DNA from: Curtobacterium sp. MCSS17_015
GTDB taxonomy: Bacteria; Actinomycetota; Actinomycetes; Actinomycetales; Microbacteriaceae
NCBI RefSeq assembly: GCF_003234265.2
Contig: NZ_CP126256.1
Coordinates: 62,001-126,000, forward strand
Length of the DNA: 64,000 bases
Direction: 5' to 3'
Positions 29,019 to 38,263 of this stretch are shown here, piece by piece. The translations under genes were made by a program, and so were the position numbers. The stretch's first letter is position 1, and each line of letters begins with the position of its first letter. The notes below the pieces were generated by a model. It searched no databases. It was not told the DNA's origin and worked only from the letters and a program-made list of their open reading frames with translations.

Positions 29019-30034
29019 GTGGCGGCCCCGTTGCCCGCGTTCTCCACGGCGGCGGCGTTCGCCGGCATGCGCGTGTCGCCCTTCTTCGCCGCGATCCGGC
29101 GTGCGTACCAGGCGACGATGAGCGGCGTGCCGATCGAGGTGACCACGATGGCGGCGGACACCAGCACGGTCGCAGGACCCGCGGCCTCCTCGTAGGCGGG
29201 GTTCGCGGCGGCCACGAGCATCGGCACCGCTGCGGCGTTGCCGGCGGTCGACGACGCGGCGAGTCCACCGAGACCCGTGCCGCCGGTGAGCCGGTCGGCG
29301 AGGAACAGGACCGCCCCGCCGAGGAAGAGCACGACCAGACCGAGCAGGACGCCGACCAGTCCGGCACTGAGGACGGTCTGCAGGCTGATGCCGAAGCCGA
29401 GCGCGAGACCGAAGAAGAAGATGAGGACCGGTGAGGCCGCGGAGAGGAACTTCCGCATCGCCGGGTCGAGCGAGCCGAGCACCATGCCGAGCACCAGGGG
29501 GATGAGCGCGCCGACGAGCGCCTGCCACGGGAACGCCGACAGGCCGGCGACGCCGAGGATGAGCATCGTGAGGAAGGGCCCGGACTCGATCGTCATGATC
29601 GAGTACGCGGCGACGTCCTTCGGCTTGCCGTACTGGCCCATCAGCGCCATGTAGAGGCCGCCGTTCGTGTCGCTGAACGCGGCGACGAGGGCGAGGACGG
29701 ACAGGCCGGCGAGGAACCCGCCCTGGACCGGCAGCTCGGACATGAACTGCCCGGCGACGACGCCGATGACCACGGCGAGCAGCACCTTCGCGCCGAACAG
29801 CGCCCCGCCCTTCTTGAGGATGTACGGGGTCGCGCGCAGGTCGATGCTCGCACCCATGCAGACGTAGAAGACGGCGAGGATCGGGGTGCTCCCGGTGAGG
29901 AGGCCTCCCGTGAAGGACCCGAAGAAGTCCGCGGTGCCGGGGGCGACCGTCGCGAGGACGGCGCCCACCAGGAGCGGGACGAGCATCATGCCGCCGGGGA
30001 CCTTCTCGATCGCGGCCTTGATCGGAACGGACAT
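29015..30034 (-). CDS. KdgT-type permease (2-keto-3-deoxygluconate permease family)
   Basis: About 339 residues, roughly ten membrane segments. KATIERVPGGMM-type opening ([20 protein letters not shown]), [34 protein letters not shown] and [18 protein letters not shown] are typical of the KdgT family. Given the kinase and dehydrogenase, the cargo is more likely a tetronate or related acid sugar than KDG itself (inference). ATG at 30034 is favoured over 30046 because GGAG lies 7 nt before it. First gene of the leftward operon. Confidence 0.88.
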   Translation of the reverse strand: MSVPIKAAIEKVPGGMMLVPLLVGAVLATVAPGTADFFGSFTGGLLTGSTPILAVFYVCMGASIDLRATPYILKKGGALFGAKVLLAVVIGVVAGQFMSELPVQGGFLAGLSVLALVAAFSDTNGGLYMALMGQYGKPKDVAAYSIMTIESGPFLTMLILGVAGLSAFPWQALVGALIPLVLGMVLGSLDPAMRKFLSAASPVLIFFFGLALGFGISLQTVLSAGLVGVLLGLVVLFLGGAVLFLADRLTGGTGLGGLAASSTAGNAAAVPMLVAAANPAYEEAAGPATVLVSAAIVVTSIGTPLIVAWYARRIAAKKGDTRMPANAAAVENAGNGAAT

Positions 30035-30088
30035 ACGCAACTCCATCGTTTCGTTCCCGGGTCGCTCCGGCCCGGTCGCTCCAGGATT

Positions 30089-30122
30089 GCACACAACGCG
30101 CAGCAGCATGCGCGTTGTGTGC
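30089..30122. promoter_or_regulatory. Perfect palindromic operator upstream of the acid-sugar operon
   Basis: Arms GCACACAACGCGCA (30089-30102) and TGCGCGTTGTGTGC (30109-30122) match perfectly over 14 bp around a 6-bp centre (GCAGCA), 55 bp upstream of the permease start. The size fits a dimeric regulator site, most simply the DeoR protein of this locus. It could also be a cruciform or a terminator of nothing in particular, but no gene ends here. Confidence 0.7.
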
Positions 30123-30182
30123 AGAAAGCGAGGCGGAGGAGGGCTGCTCACTCTCGGCTCTGCCCGGGTACTCCCGCCCAGC

Positions 30183-30195
30183 GAGAACGATTCTC
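30183..30195. promoter_or_regulatory. Zur/Fur-like box before the S53 protease gene
   Basis: GAGAACGATTCTC with flanking ATTA; on the minus strand this reads TAATGAGAATCGTTCTCG, close to the AATGAGAATCATT-style Fur/Zur consensus. It lies 69 bp before the protease ATG. Suggests metal-dependent (zinc or iron) repression of the protease/surface-protein pair. The match is by eye. Confidence 0.5.
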
Positions 30196-30263
30196 ATTAC
30201 GCGCTAAGGTTCCCAGAGCAGCGTGCCGCGCTGCGTTCCCGTCTCCCACCTGACCAGGACCCC

Positions 30264-32051
30264 ATGCAGACCCGTCTCTTGATCGGTGCGCTCGCGCTCG
30301 CCGTGCTCGTCCCAGGCGCCCTCCTCGCCCGCCCCGCTCCACTCCCCGCCGACACGCGGACCCTCTCCTCCTCCGTCCCGCCCTGGATCGCCCACGCCGA
30401 TCGCGGCGCTCCGGTGACCACGGACACCCTGTCCTTCTCCGTCCTCCTCGACCCCGCACGCACCGACGCCACGGCGGACGTGGCGACATGGCTGCGGGGG
30501 GAGGGCCTCCGGGTCGGTGAGCTGCGCGGATCGGTCGCGGTCCTCCCGGTCTCCGGCACCGCCGACCGCGTCGGCGACGCCTTCGGGACGTCCTTCGCCA
30601 CCTGGAGCACGGCGGGGGTCACCGCGGTCGCGCCGGTCGGAGCCCTCACGGTGCCGCGGGCACTCGGCGCCGTCGTGGGCGTGGCCGGCGTCGTCGCCGC
30701 CGACACGATGCGGCCGACCGTCGCCGCACCTCCGCCCGGTCCGGGTGGGACGGACCCGCGTCCACCCACCCTGGCGGACGACGGCCAGTGCGCTGCGTAC
30801 TGGGGTGAGCGACTGACGGACGACTGGCCCGCGTCGGTCGACGTCACCCACCGTTCGAACGCGCTCTGCGGGTACCAGCCGCAGCAGCTCCGCGAAGTCC
30901 ACCACGTCCCGGCCGAGTACACCGGCGAAGGAGCGCGGATCGCGATCGTCGCCGCGTACGACGACCCGGACGTCGAAGCGAACACGAACACGTACTTCCG
31001 CGCTGCCGGCGCCCAGCCGTTCCGCGCCGGACAGTACGAGCACCACGCGCCGACCTCGCCCGACGTCGACCGGTGCGGAGGCCCGCAGAGCTGGACCGAG
31101 GAACAGCACCTCGACGTGCAGGCCGTGCACGCGATGGCGCCCGACGCCTCCGTCGCCTACTGGGGAGCGGACGACTGCAGCTCCACAGCCCTGTTCTCCC
31201 GGATCCTCGACGTGGTCGAGGACGACCGTGCCGACGTGATCAGCCTGTCGTTCGGCTCCACCGAGGACCTCGACACCGCTGACGACCGCGAGCTGCTGGG
31301 CCGTGTGCTCGTCGAGGCGGCCTCGCGGGACATCTCCGTCTTCGCGTCGTCGGGCAACGACGGCGACCACTCCGACTTCGGCGACCACGACGAGGGTACC
31401 GACGTCACGTCCCCCGCCTCGAGCCCGTACGTCACGGCTGTCGGTGCGACCAGCACCGGTCTCGCCGCGGACGGCTCCGTGGCGGTCGAGGCCGGTTGGG
31501 AGACCGAGACCCGGTTCGCCCGCAACGGCGCCCTGATCCCGCCGGGCTTCGCCTACGGAGCGGGCGGGGGTGAGTCCGACGTGTACGACCGCCCCACGTG
31601 GCAGCGTGAACTGCTCGACGAGCCGGGGACCGGACGTCTCGTCCCCGACGTCGCCTCGATCGGCGACCCGAACACCGGGTTCGTCGTGTACGGGCCGCAC
31701 AGCGGCGAGACCGTGTACGCCACCCACGGCGGCACGAGCCTGGCGACGCCGATGGTCGCGTCGATGGTCGCACTCGCCAAGGCCGCGACCGGAGTCGAGA
31801 TCGGCCTGGCCACCCCGGCGCTCTACGACCTGCTCGGGACCGATGCGCTCCGCGACGTCACGCCGGCGTCGGCGGCCACCTGGTCACCGAAGGGCCCCGA
31901 CGCCGGGGCGCTCTGGCCCGAAACCGTCTTCGTCTGGGACACGAAGCCGCAGAGCCTGCAGTCCGCTCCCGGCTGGGACGACGTGACCGGCGTCGGCGTG
32001 CCCGACGGACGCGCCTTCATCGAGGGCTTCGGCAAGGAGAGCGACCGATGA
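30264..32051 (+). CDS. Secreted sedolisin-type (S53) serine-carboxyl protease with propeptide
   Basis: 595 residues. N-terminal signal (LLIGALALAVLVPGALLA), then a pro-kumamolisin activation domain (residues ~50-150: TLSFSVLLDPAR...VAVLPVSGTADRVGDAF), then the S53 catalytic domain. Catalytic Glu and Asp are E280 and D284 in EEQHLDVQAVHAMAP, the nucleophile is S492 in GGTSLATPMVA, and the structural DVISLSFGS and SSGNDGDHSD segments are present. The C-terminal GWDDVTGVGVPDG matches the calcium-site region. It should be secreted and self-activated, often at acidic pH in this family. ATGA overlap with the surface-protein gene shows coupling. Confidence 0.93.
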   Translation: MQTRLLIGALALAVLVPGALLARPAPLPADTRTLSSSVPPWIAHADRGAPVTTDTLSFSVLLDPARTDATADVATWLRGEGLRVGELRGSVAVLPVSGTADRVGDAFGTSFATWSTAGVTAVAPVGALTVPRALGAVVGVAGVVAADTMRPTVAAPPPGPGGTDPRPPTLADDGQCAAYWGERLTDDWPASVDVTHRSNALCGYQPQQLREVHHVPAEYTGEGARIAIVAAYDDPDVEANTNTYFRAAGAQPFRAGQYEHHAPTSPDVDRCGGPQSWTEEQHLDVQAVHAMAPDASVAYWGADDCSSTALFSRILDVVEDDRADVISLSFGSTEDLDTADDRELLGRVLVEAASRDISVFASSGNDGDHSDFGDHDEGTDVTSPASSPYVTAVGATSTGLAADGSVAVEAGWETETRFARNGALIPPGFAYGAGGGESDVYDRPTWQRELLDEPGTGRLVPDVASIGDPNTGFVVYGPHSGETVYATHGGTSLATPMVASMVALAKAATGVEIGLATPALYDLLGTDALRDVTPASAATWSPKGPDAGALWPETVFVWDTKPQSLQSAPGWDDVTGVGVPDGRAFIEGFGKESDR

Positions 32052-34735
32052 CCACACGCACCGCGACCAGCACGAAGGCCGCCGTCGCACTCGCCGCAGC
32101 GATGCTGCTCGGACTCGGGGTCGCCGCCCCGGCGCTCGCCGCCGAGTCGGCACCGTCCGCGAAGGCATCCGGCGTCGAGGTCATCGACATCGACGGCACC
32201 ACGCTGATGCGCCCGACACCGACCGTGGAGTGGCGTTCCGGCGCGGCCGTGGAGGCCCGTGCGGACGCGACGACGGACGTCCTCAAGCTCAACACGACCC
32301 AGACGACCGGACTGCGCACGACCGCCGGACCGGACGGGGCCGTGTCGACCATCGAGTCCGGGACGTTCACGCTCCGCGACCGTCCCGCCGTGACCTTCCG
32401 CGACCTCCGGGTCGCCTGCACCCCGGGGGCCGATCCCGTCGTCACCCTCGGCAACCTGACGATCGGCGGGACCGACGTCACCGCCGAGGCGAACGCCCGA
32501 CCCGGCTGGAGCACCGACCTGCCCGACTCGCGGTACGGGCCCACGCGGGTCCTCGTCGGCACCACGACGACCAGTGCCGACGGGACGGCGACGACCGTCG
32601 GGCTGCGGATCGACGGGGACTCCGGTGCGTCCGAGATCTCCCGCGTCCGGGCCGGATCGGTCTCCTGTGCCGCAGCGAGCAGCTGGCCGACGCCGACGCC
32701 GACACCGACACCGACGCCGACGCCGACGCCGACACCGACACCGACGCCGACACCGGTGCCGGAGCCGGGCGCCCCGCCGGCGGCCGACCCGGACGACGCG
32801 GCCGCGCTGCGCACGGTCTCCGGCATCTCGGTGACCGCGCCGGACGGGTCCGTCCTCATCGACGGGCAGCCGGCACTGACCGGCGCGGGTACGCGAACGG
32901 TCGACCGTGTCGCGTCGACCGACGGATCATCGTCGACTGGTCGAGGAGTCACCGTCACGACGACGCCCGACGGCGCATCGGACATCGGGATCGACTCGTT
33001 CGAGCAGGTCCCGGGCGCGGACACCGACCCGGTCGCCGGCTACCGCTGGCCGGCGGTGCGCGTCTACGGTCTGCACGCACACGTCACCCCCGAGGGGGCG
33101 ATGACCGTCGGCTTCGCGGACGAGTCGAGCGCGGTCTTCGTCAACGGAGTGTGGATCAACACCGCCACCGACCTGTACACCGGCGTCGACGCCGAGGGGA
33201 GGGAGCGGGTGCGCATCGCCTTCGGTGAGCGCACCGTGGGCGCGGACGGCAGCACGACGCTGACGGCACTGCACTACACGGACCTCACCGGCACCCACCC
33301 GGAGGTCTCGCTCGGGACGGTCACGATCCCGCCGTCCGCCACGATCCCCGTACCGGACGCGCGGGTGACGGAGGCCTGGGGTGTCGGCGTCCGAGCAGCG
33401 GACGGCAGCACGTTGGTCAGCCCGCAGCCGCGCGTGACCGCCGCGGGCGACCGCAGCTCGGCCGACCGGATCGCAGCACGGGACGGCTTCCCCGCCCGTG
33501 CCACCGACGTCACGGCGGCGATCGGCGCTGCGGGTGACACGGCGTCGGTCTCGGTCGGACACTACGAACAGGTCCCGGGCGAGGGCGACGACCCCGTGGC
33601 CGAGTACCGCTGGCCGGCGCTGAAGGTCAACGGGCTGCGAGCCGAGGTCACCGCGGACGGGCGGATGTCCGTGCAGTTCGACGACGAGTCGAACGCGGTG
33701 TTCGTCAACGGCGTGTGGATCAACACGGCCACCGACCTGTACACCGGCCTCGACGCGGACGGCCGCGAGCGGATCCGCGTGCACATCGGAGAGCGGGTCG
33801 AGAACGCCGACGGCACCGTCACGCTCACGGCGCTGCACTACGAGGACCTCACCGGCACGTACCCGGAGGTCCGGCTCGGACAGGTCACCACCGCTCCGGC
33901 GCGAGACGGTGACCCCGGCGACGGCGACGGCGATGCACCGGCACCCGGCGCGGAGGAGCCCGCACTCGGGCGGTGGTACGCCTTCGGCCTCCGGAGCACC
34001 GGTGCCAGCGACGTCAGCGCCCAGCCCCTCGCCGCACCGACCGGGTCCGGCAGCCCGGCGACGGAGCGTGTGGACCTGGTGGACGACGGCGCGGCCGGAC
34101 AGCTCCGGGTGACCGGCGCCTCCGTCCGATCGGCCGAGGACCGTGGTGAGGTCAGGCTCGACCGGGTCGTGCTGTTCCCCGGAACCCGCCTGGCGGGTGA
34201 CCTGCGGGACGTCCGCGTGACCGTCACCGCCCGTGCCACCACGGTGACCACAGGTGGTGGTCGGATCGCCGGCACCGCGATCGCGGCCGGCCCGGTCGCG
34301 CCGGACACCAGGATCAGCCTGCCGGGCGGCGCGGGGACGCTCGTCCTCAACGAGCAGCGCACCACGGACGGCGACCAGACCGTCACCGCGGTCCACTTCA
34401 CCGACCGCACCGGGCTCGGCGCTGACGTGTCGACGGGCGTCGTCACCACGGCACAGGTCGACCCGCCGGTCGACGGCGGTTCACCGGGCACCGGCGACGG
34501 CACGACGCCGGGCACCGGCGGTGCCGGCACACCCGGGCAGGGCGGTGGCAACCAGGCGGCGCCCGGCGCGCTCTCGCCGGACGGGTCGAGCCCGGCGGGC
34601 ACCAGCGGGACCGGTGGTCAGGACCTGGCCTTCACGGGAACGTCCATCGGGTCCGCGCTCATCGCCTCGGCCGTCCTGCTGGCGGCGGGGGCGGCGATCA
34701 TCGTCGCCCGGCGGCGTCGACGGCGGTCGGTGTGA
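32048..34735 (+). CDS. Repeat-containing cell-surface protein with LAFTG sorting signal
   Basis: 895 residues. Signal peptide (AAVALAAAMLLGLGVAAPALA), first domain to ~residue 210, a Pro-Thr linker (PTPTPT..., about residues 214-236), then repeats of a ~190-residue beta-rich domain. Two repeats share nearly identical VFVNGVWINTATDLYTG and LTALHY-DLTG blocks (residues ~365-430 and ~550-620); a more divergent copy follows. A Gly/Thr/Pro-rich stretch leads to LAFTG (860-864), a hydrophobic segment and RRRRRR, the LAXTG arrangement used by class E sortases. Function unknown; the domain resembles choice-of-anchor-type surface proteins. It is co-translated with the S53 protease, which might process it or share a substrate. 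Confidence 0.85.
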   Translation: MTTRTATSTKAAVALAAAMLLGLGVAAPALAAESAPSAKASGVEVIDIDGTTLMRPTPTVEWRSGAAVEARADATTDVLKLNTTQTTGLRTTAGPDGAVSTIESGTFTLRDRPAVTFRDLRVACTPGADPVVTLGNLTIGGTDVTAEANARPGWSTDLPDSRYGPTRVLVGTTTTSADGTATTVGLRIDGDSGASEISRVRAGSVSCAAASSWPTPTPTPTPTPTPTPTPTPTPTPVPEPGAPPAADPDDAAALRTVSGISVTAPDGSVLIDGQPALTGAGTRTVDRVASTDGSSSTGRGVTVTTTPDGASDIGIDSFEQVPGADTDPVAGYRWPAVRVYGLHAHVTPEGAMTVGFADESSAVFVNGVWINTATDLYTGVDAEGRERVRIAFGERTVGADGSTTLTALHYTDLTGTHPEVSLGTVTIPPSATIPVPDARVTEAWGVGVRAADGSTLVSPQPRVTAAGDRSSADRIAARDGFPARATDVTAAIGAAGDTASVSVGHYEQVPGEGDDPVAEYRWPALKVNGLRAEVTADGRMSVQFDDESNAVFVNGVWINTATDLYTGLDADGRERIRVHIGERVENADGTVTLTALHYEDLTGTYPEVRLGQVTTAPARDGDPGDGDGDAPAPGAEEPALGRWYAFGLRSTGASDVSAQPLAAPTGSGSPATERVDLVDDGAAGQLRVTGASVRSAEDRGEVRLDRVVLFPGTRLAGDLRDVRVTVTARATTVTTGGGRIAGTAIAAGPVAPDTRISLPGGAGTLVLNEQRTTDGDQTVTAVHFTDRTGLGADVSTGVVTTAQVDPPVDGGSPGTGDGTTPGTGGAGTPGQGGGNQAAPGALSPDGSSPAGTSGTGGQDLAFTGTSIGSALIASAVLLAAGAAIIVARRRRRRSV
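32687..32755 (+). repeat. CCGACN hexamer array coding the Pro-Thr linker
   Basis: About eleven tandem CCGACG/CCGACA units encoding alternating Pro-Thr in the surface protein. Length could vary by slippage, changing the linker by two residues per unit without shifting frame. Confidence 0.85.
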
Positions 34736-34794
34736 CCGGCAGCCGGACGGCGAGCGGGCACACCTGCGGGCAGCGGATCACGACGCCGTGAGGC

Positions 34795-34837
34795 CGGTCT
34801 CCTGCGGGGCATCCGGACGATGCCCCGCAGGAGACCG
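34795..34837. terminator. Bidirectional terminator between surface protein and peptidase E genes
   Basis: 18-bp perfect stem (34795-34812 with 34820-34837, core CTCCTGCGGGGCAT) and 7-nt loop CCGGACG, between convergent genes. No other feature seen in 34736-34911. Confidence 0.85.
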
Positions 34838-34911
34838 CTGCGCCGTTGCCGTGCCTGGTCCTGGTCGAGCGGCGACCCGGGCGACCGTCTCACGGTCCAG
34901 GGCCCGCGGCG

Positions 34912-35694
34912 TCACCCGGCCGCGATCGAGACGGCCCGGTCGTACTGCGGCGTCAACTCGAGGAGCTCGGAGACGTCCCCGTGCACCTCGCGCACCGGTC
35001 GGCCGCGCTCGAGCAGGACGGCTGGACCACGCGTTCCCGCGGAGACGGCCGCCCCGCCGATCGTCGCGGACACCGATCCTTCCCCGTCGCCGCGCGATCG
35101 GAGCCGGAGCCACGTCCCCTCCCGCAGGCCGACGACGGCCACGTCGTTCTGCTCGAGGAACTCGGCCAGCCGCTGCTCCCGGGTCTCGCCCGCGTGCGTC
35201 GAGGTCGGGTCGGCGTCGAGGTAGTGCGGGTTGATCTGGAACGGCACCAGCCCGATTGTCCGGAACGAGGGCGGTTCCGCGATCGGCATGTCGTTCGTCG
35301 TGCGCATCGTCGGAGCGGCGACGACCGTGCCCGCACTGGCCCCGCCGTACCGCAGCCCGCCGTCGACGACCGCGTGGCGGATCGTGTCGACGAGTCCGTG
35401 CCGGTGCAGTGCGGAGGCGAGGCGGAACGTGTTGCCGCCACCGACGTAGAGCCCGCCGGCGTCCCGGATGGCCGCGGATGGATCGGTGACCGTGTGCAGT
35501 CCGCGCACCGTGGTACCGACCGCCCGGAACGCCGGCGCGACGCGTTCCATGTAGCCGTCGTGGTCGGCGAGGGCCCACGGCGCGAAGAGGACCTCGCCGA
35601 CGCCGGCGTAGTGCTCCTCGAGGACGTCCAACGCGTGCCCCAGGTAGGTGCCGCCGTGGTTGGTCGAGTTCGAGAAGAGGAGTGCGTTCGTCAT
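34912..35694 (-). CDS. pepE: Dipeptidase E (peptidase family S51)
   Basis: 260 residues. Serine dipeptidase of the glutamine-amidotransferase fold that cleaves Asp-X dipeptides. Seen: LLFSNSTNHGGTYLGHA, GLYVGGGNTFRLASAL, the nucleophile elbow YGGASAGTVVAAPT and the segment LVPFQINPHYLDADPTSTHAGET, which carries the family's conserved His. ATG overlaps the IclR stop (35691-35694). Placed beside the oligopeptide transporter locus, it probably hydrolyses imported peptides in the cytoplasm. Confidence 0.92.
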   Translation of the reverse strand: MTNALLFSNSTNHGGTYLGHALDVLEEHYAGVGEVLFAPWALADHDGYMERVAPAFRAVGTTVRGLHTVTDPSAAIRDAGGLYVGGGNTFRLASALHRHGLVDTIRHAVVDGGLRYGGASAGTVVAAPTMRTTNDMPIAEPPSFRTIGLVPFQINPHYLDADPTSTHAGETREQRLAEFLEQNDVAVVGLREGTWLRLRSRGDGEGSVSATIGGAAVSAGTRGPAVLLERGRPVREVHGDVSELLELTPQYDRAVSIAAG

Positions 35695-36530
35695 CGCGGT
35701 CCGTTCGGGGTCGGGGCTGCGCCGTGCCCGCGGCGCCAGTCGCGTCGGGGAGCTGCCGGTGGGCGGTTGGAGAGGAGGTCGCTGAGCGCATCAGCGGTCG
35801 TCCGGAGTGCGGGGAGCGCGTCGATGAGGGCGTCCTCGTGCTCGGTGGTCTTGTCCTCGACCAGGGAGAGGGAACCGACGGGTCGACGTCCGGCGAAGAC
35901 CGGGACAGCGACGGCGCGGGACGCCGCGTCGTACTCACCCTCGGAAGCGGCGTAGCCACGGTGGACGGTGTCGTCGAACAGCGCGCGCAGCGCGTCCTCG
36001 TCGACCTCCGTGAGCTCCGAGTAGCGGGCGGACGGACGGCCGTGCAGCAGGGCGGCACGTTCGGGTGGTGGGAGGAACGCGAAGTGGGCACGGGACGTCG
36101 CGCCGGCGTGCGCGGGGTAGATGTCGCCGAGGTACGGGTGGGCGCGCCGCGGGCCGTCGGCACCGTCGACCGCGGCGATGCAGCGGACGTACGCACCGTC
36201 CGGCGTGCAGAACAGTGCGGTGCGGTCGGTGCCGCGGGCCAGGTCGGCGAGGAGCGGTTCGGCGAGTGCCGCGAGTCCGCCGCCGCGCTCCCACATCGCC
36301 GCCGTCTTCCAGATCGCTGGGCCGAGGCGGTACCGCCGGGTGTGCGGGTCGGCCTGGAGGAACCCGCGGGTGGCCAGGGCGGCGAGCAGACGCTGCGCGG
36401 TGGACCGGGTCAGCCCGAACTCCTCGGCGAGTTCGAGCACGCCCCACTCCTTGCGGTACTCGTCGAACGACAGCAGGACCTCGAGTGCGCGATCCACGGT
36501 CTGCAACGGCGTCGGCGGATCGGTCAGCAC
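35691..36530 (-). CDS. IclR-family transcriptional regulator
   Basis: 279 residues. N-terminal winged helix (LQTVDRALEVLLSFDEYRKE, then LELAEEFGLTRSTAQRLLAA, residues ~8-65) and the IclR effector domain with RTALFCTPDGAYVRCIAAVDG, HAGATSRAHFAFLP and VAVPVFAGRRPVGSLSLV. GTG at 36530. Divergent from the OPT transporter and coupled to pepE, so it likely regulates both directions. A short inverted repeat in the shared spacer is a candidate site. Confidence 0.92.
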   Translation of the reverse strand: MLTDPPTPLQTVDRALEVLLSFDEYRKEWGVLELAEEFGLTRSTAQRLLAALATRGFLQADPHTRRYRLGPAIWKTAAMWERGGGLAALAEPLLADLARGTDRTALFCTPDGAYVRCIAAVDGADGPRRAHPYLGDIYPAHAGATSRAHFAFLPPPERAALLHGRPSARYSELTEVDEDALRALFDDTVHRGYAASEGEYDAASRAVAVPVFAGRRPVGSLSLVEDKTTEHEDALIDALPALRTTADALSDLLSNRPPAAPRRDWRRGHGAAPTPNGPR

Positions 36531-36572
36531 GGGGCCAGCCTAGGCATGGTCAGCCCGAAATGTGACTGTAAC

Positions 36573-36587
36573 TCCCAGATAGTGGGA
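36573..36587. promoter_or_regulatory. Candidate IclR operator
   Basis: TCCCAGATAGTGGGA: 5-bp arms TCCCA/TGGGA around GATAG, in the 98-bp spacer between the divergent IclR and OPT genes. Size and place fit an IclR site; this is pattern-based only. Confidence 0.4.
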
Positions 36588-36628
36588 TTCGCTTCCCCCG
36601 CAGCGCCGGGACCCGGCACAGTACCGGC

Positions 36629-38263
36629 ATGGCCCAGCAGACCGTCATCGCCCCGAACGAGGCCCGGCAGGAGCGTCACCCGAGCGCCCTGCAGCCGCTC
36701 ATGCTCGTCATCACGATCCTCGTGAGCGTCCTCGGAGCACTCATCGGGATCCACATGATCACCACGCTCGGTGTCGCGCCGAACACGAGTGTCATCGGCG
36801 CGGTGATCGCGATGCTCATCGGCCGGATCGGCTTCTTCGGGCTTCGGAAGATGCGTGACGTCAACCGCCAGAACCTCGCCCAGAGCGCGATCTCCGGGTC
36901 CACCTTCGCCGCGGCGAACTCCCTCATCACCCCGATCGCCGTCCCGTTCGCGTTCGGTCGCGCCGACCTGGTGTGGCCGATGCTCGTCGGTGCGTCGCTC
37001 GGCCTCCTCATCGACGCGTTCGTGCTCTACCGGGCGTTCGGGTCGAAGTTCCTGCCCGCCGACGCTGCATGGCCTCCCGGGGTGGCTGCCGCCGAGACCA
37101 TCAAGGCGGGCGACCGCGGTGGGAAGCAGGCGCTCTGGTTGGTCGGTGGCACCGCAGTCGGCATCGGTGCGTCGTTCCTCGGCCTGCCGATGTCCGCCGC
37201 GGGCATCGCGATGATCGGCAACGTCTGGGCGCTGGCCATGTTCGGCATCGGTCTGCTCGTCAACCAGTACGCTCCCGTGCTCCTCGATGTGGACCTGGCG
37301 GAGCTCTACATCCCGCACGGGGTGATGATCGGCGCCGGTGTCGTGGCACTCGTGCAGGTCGGCATGATCCTGGCTGGCCGCGTGACCAAGCGGGAGCGCG
37401 CCGAGGCCGAGGCGATGCGTGACGTGGTCGCCGCCGATCCCTCGCTCGCGCCCACCGTCCAGCCGCGGCAACTGCGCCGGGTGCTCGGCTCCGGATACGT
37501 CGCGTACGTCCTCGGCGCACTCCTCCTCGCCACGCTCGGGGGTGTCTGGGCGGAGATGCCCGTCGCCGCGGTCATCGCGTGGGTCCTGTTCGCCGGGGTC
37601 GCCGCCCTGGTGCACGAACTCATCGTCGGTCTCGCCGCGATGCACGCCGGCTGGTTCCCCGCCTTCGCCGTGACGCTCATCTTCCTGGTCGTCGGTCTGC
37701 TCCTCCAGATCCCCGCCGTGCCACTCGCCCTCGTCGTCGGGTACTGCGCCGCCACCGGTCCCGCATTCGCCGACATGGGCTACGACTTCAAGGCCGGGTG
37801 GATCCTCCGCCGCGACCGCCGCCCGTACACCGCCTACGAGATGGACGGTCGGCGCCAGCAGATGATCGCGAGCATGATCGGCTTCGCCGTCTCGATCGGC
37901 ATGGTCGCGCTGCTCTGGCGGGGCCTCTTCGCCGACGGCGCGATCCCGCCGACGGCGACCGTCTACGCGGACACCATCCGCGCCGGTCTCGGTGACGCGG
38001 ACGCCATCGGCAACCTGCTCCTGTGGGCGATCCCCGGGGCCGTCGTGCAGGTCCTCGGCGGTCCGAAGCGCCAGATGGGCATCCTGCTCGCCACGGGCCT
38101 CCTGATCGCCACCGCGAACGCGGGCTGGATGGTCCTCGGCGCCCTCGTCCTCCGTGGGGTCTGGAAGAAGCTCCGCGGTGAGGAGGGCGAGCGCGAGGTC
38201 TCCCTCACGGGCGCCGGCCTGATCGCGGGCGACTCCGTCTTCTCCCTCGGGAAGATCCTGTGA
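36629..38263 (+). CDS. OPT-family oligopeptide transporter
   Basis: 544 residues, at least twelve hydrophobic segments. Seen: HPSALQPLMLVITILVSVLG, a GIHMITTLGVAPNTSVIGAV loop, NLAQSAISGSTFAAANSL, DAAWPPGVAAAETIKAGD (the family WP-ETI pattern) and GYCAATGPAFADMGYDFK. Proton-coupled uptake of small peptides or metal-ligand complexes is the known role of the family. The stop overlaps the AroM GTG, and the gene is divergent from IclR/pepE. Confidence 0.9.
   Translation: MAQQTVIAPNEARQERHPSALQPLMLVITILVSVLGALIGIHMITTLGVAPNTSVIGAVIAMLIGRIGFFGLRKMRDVNRQNLAQSAISGSTFAAANSLITPIAVPFAFGRADLVWPMLVGASLGLLIDAFVLYRAFGSKFLPADAAWPPGVAAAETIKAGDRGGKQALWLVGGTAVGIGASFLGLPMSAAGIAMIGNVWALAMFGIGLLVNQYAPVLLDVDLAELYIPHGVMIGAGVVALVQVGMILAGRVTKRERAEAEAMRDVVAADPSLAPTVQPRQLRRVLGSGYVAYVLGALLLATLGGVWAEMPVAAVIAWVLFAGVAALVHELIVGLAAMHAGWFPAFAVTLIFLVVGLLLQIPAVPLALVVGYCAATGPAFADMGYDFKAGWILRRDRRPYTAYEMDGRRQQMIASMIGFAVSIGMVALLWRGLFADGAIPPTATVYADTIRAGLGDADAIGNLLLWAIPGAVVQVLGGPKRQMGILLATGLLIATANAGWMVLGALVLRGVWKKLRGEEGEREVSLTGAGLIAGDSVFSLGKIL

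Noticed and set aside
32687-32755. Tandem hexamers considered as a CRISPR-like or regulatory array
   Set aside because: They are in frame and encode a Pro-Thr linker; there are no spacers.
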